This document shows, one piece after another, positions 12,831 to 13,663 of a DNA stretch of 13,663 bases. Origin of the DNA: Nitrososphaerales archaeon. GTDB taxonomy: Archaea > Thermoproteota > Nitrososphaeria > Nitrososphaerales > Gagatemarchaeaceae. The notes below the pieces were generated by a model that did no database searches, was not told where the DNA came from, and saw nothing but the letters and a program-made list of their open reading frames with translations. Each line of letters begins with the position of its first letter. Position 1 is the stretch's first letter. Location: contig JASHVX010000057.1 of NCBI GenBank assembly GCA_030044375.1, forward strand, positions 1 to 13,663. Direction: 5' to 3'. The translations under genes and the position numbers were made by a program.

Positions 12831-13663
12831 ATGAAGCGCGTGAAGTCGCAGGTGGATGACCTCATCCTCGGCAAGCTGCTGCCTGCGTCAAGCGTCATCC
12901 CTGAGGTCGACCTGTTGTACAGGATGATGCGCGACTATCCGTCGCGGCCGGCAAAGGGCATGCGTCCCTTCCTCTGCGTGACGGCCTGCAAGGCGGCCGG
13001 GGGGGAGGAGGACGACGCGCTCCTCACGGCGGCTTGCATCGAGCTCTTCCAGCACTGGATACTCATCCACGACGACATAGAAGACGGATCGGCCCTGCGG
13101 AGAGGTGGGCCCACGCTCCATAGGAAGTACGGGGAGGCGCTCGCCCTCAACGCCGGAGACGCCCTCCACGCTAGGATGTGGGGCGCCCTTTGTCTCAACG
13201 ACGGTAAGCTGGGGGCGCCGAAGGCCGTCAGGGTGATGGAGGAGTTCTCGCGGATGGTGAACGAGACGACGGAAGGCCAGCACATGGAGCTCGGCTGGGT
13301 GCTCAACAAGAGGTGGGACCTCAAGGAGTCCGACTACTACGAGATGTGCACGAGGAAGACCTCGTGGTACACAGTGGCAGGGCCGTGCAGGCTCGGCGCG
13401 ATGGTGGCAGGGGCTCCTCTGCAAAGCCTCGAGAAGCTGAAGACCTTCGGGCTGAGGCTCGGGGTCGCCTTCCAGATTCAAGACGACGCCTTGAACCTCG
13501 TCGGTGACCCTGTGAAGTTCGGCAAGGAGACGTCGGACGACCTGCTCGAGGGAAAGAGGACGCTGATCCTCCTCCGCCTCCTCCAGGTCGCTAGGCCCGA
13601 GGAGCGCAGACGGCTCGTGGCGGTCATGAACAAGGCGAGAGAAAGAAAGTCGAAAGAGGACAT
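12831..13663 (+). CDS. Polyprenyl diphosphate synthase, probably geranylgeranyl-type (3' end outside window)
   Basis: Condenses isopentenyl diphosphate units onto an allylic diphosphate to make the chain of archaeal ether lipids. 277 residues are present and the frame is open at the right edge. Seen are the Arg/Lys substrate site KGMRPFL (42-48), the first Asp-rich motif HDDIED (80-85) followed by LRRGGPTLHRKYG, LNAGDAL (106-112), the second motif FQIQDDALNLVGD (214-226) and GKETSDDLLEGKRTL (231-245). The residue five before the first motif is Trp76, where short-chain archaeal enzymes usually have Phe or Tyr, so a short C15-C20 product is likely. The second motif reads DDxxN (Asn222) rather than DDxxD. 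The start is ATG 12831; an in-frame TTG at 12810 would add seven residues. It follows IPK in the operon. Confidence 0.9.
   Translation, partial: MKRVKSQVDDLILGKLLPASSVIPEVDLLYRMMRDYPSRPAKGMRPFLCVTACKAAGGEEDDALLTAACIELFQHWILIHDDIEDGSALRRGGPTLHRKYGEALALNAGDALHARMWGALCLNDGKLGAPKAVRVMEEFSRMVNETTEGQHMELGWVLNKRWDLKESDYYEMCTRKTSWYTVAGPCRLGAMVAGAPLQSLEKLKTFGLRLGVAFQIQDDALNLVGDPVKFGKETSDDLLEGKRTLILLRLLQVARPEERRRLVAVMNKARERKSKED

Noticed and set aside
12888..13481. Minus-strand frame opposite the prenyl synthase
   Set aside because: Antisense to a gene with both Asp-rich motifs; no independent support.
1..13663. CRISPR array or clustered tandem repeats
   Set aside because: No series of regularly spaced direct repeats was seen anywhere in the window.

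Overview
The window is a GC-rich piece of an archaeal chromosome. The evidence is direct: archaeal/eukaryotic-type ribosomal proteins (eL18, archaeal forms of uS4, uS9, uS11, uS13, uL13, uS2), RNA polymerase subunits RpoD and RpoN, an archaeal mevalonate route (mevalonate kinase plus isopentenyl phosphate kinase), and TATA-like boxes about 25-30 nt upstream of several start codons, which suggests leaderless or short-leader transcripts. The ribosomal protein sequences look closest to Thaumarchaeota/Nitrososphaeria-like lineages, but that placement is an impression and was not tested by phylogeny.

Left part (1-2460), accessory: a DDE transposase of the IS481/IS3 integrase type, cut by the left edge, is followed by a gene of visibly lower GC for a secreted, cysteine-rich protein of 430 residues. 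Its core carries motifs reminiscent of the G1 (eqolisin) glutamic peptidases, a family typical of acidic habitats. About 240 bases with no gene follow.

Middle (2461-5325): glmS (minus strand; glucosamine-6-phosphate synthase) is divergent from a gene for a winged-helix DNA-binding protein. That protein has a long C-terminal region resembling domains of archaeal S-layer proteins and ends in a canonical EF-hand-like loop. Three CATGCA cores lie in the 150-base divergent spacer.

Core (5330-10246): rps13-rps4-rps11 run on the minus strand and converge on the regulator with a 4-base gap. After a small two-span membrane protein (minus), rpoD-rpl18e-rpl13-rps9-rpoN-rps2 run on the plus strand with overlaps or short gaps. 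In many archaea these two blocks are colinear; here they point away from each other. Neither rpoK nor enolase is present between rpoN and rps2.

Right part (10276-13663): directly after rps2 come a MEMO-family protein, mevalonate kinase, isopentenyl phosphate kinase and a short-chain prenyl diphosphate synthase cut by the right edge. Together they give mevalonate phosphorylation, IPP formation and chain elongation for archaeal membrane lipids. The tight spacing suggests that the translation genes and the isoprenoid genes share transcripts.
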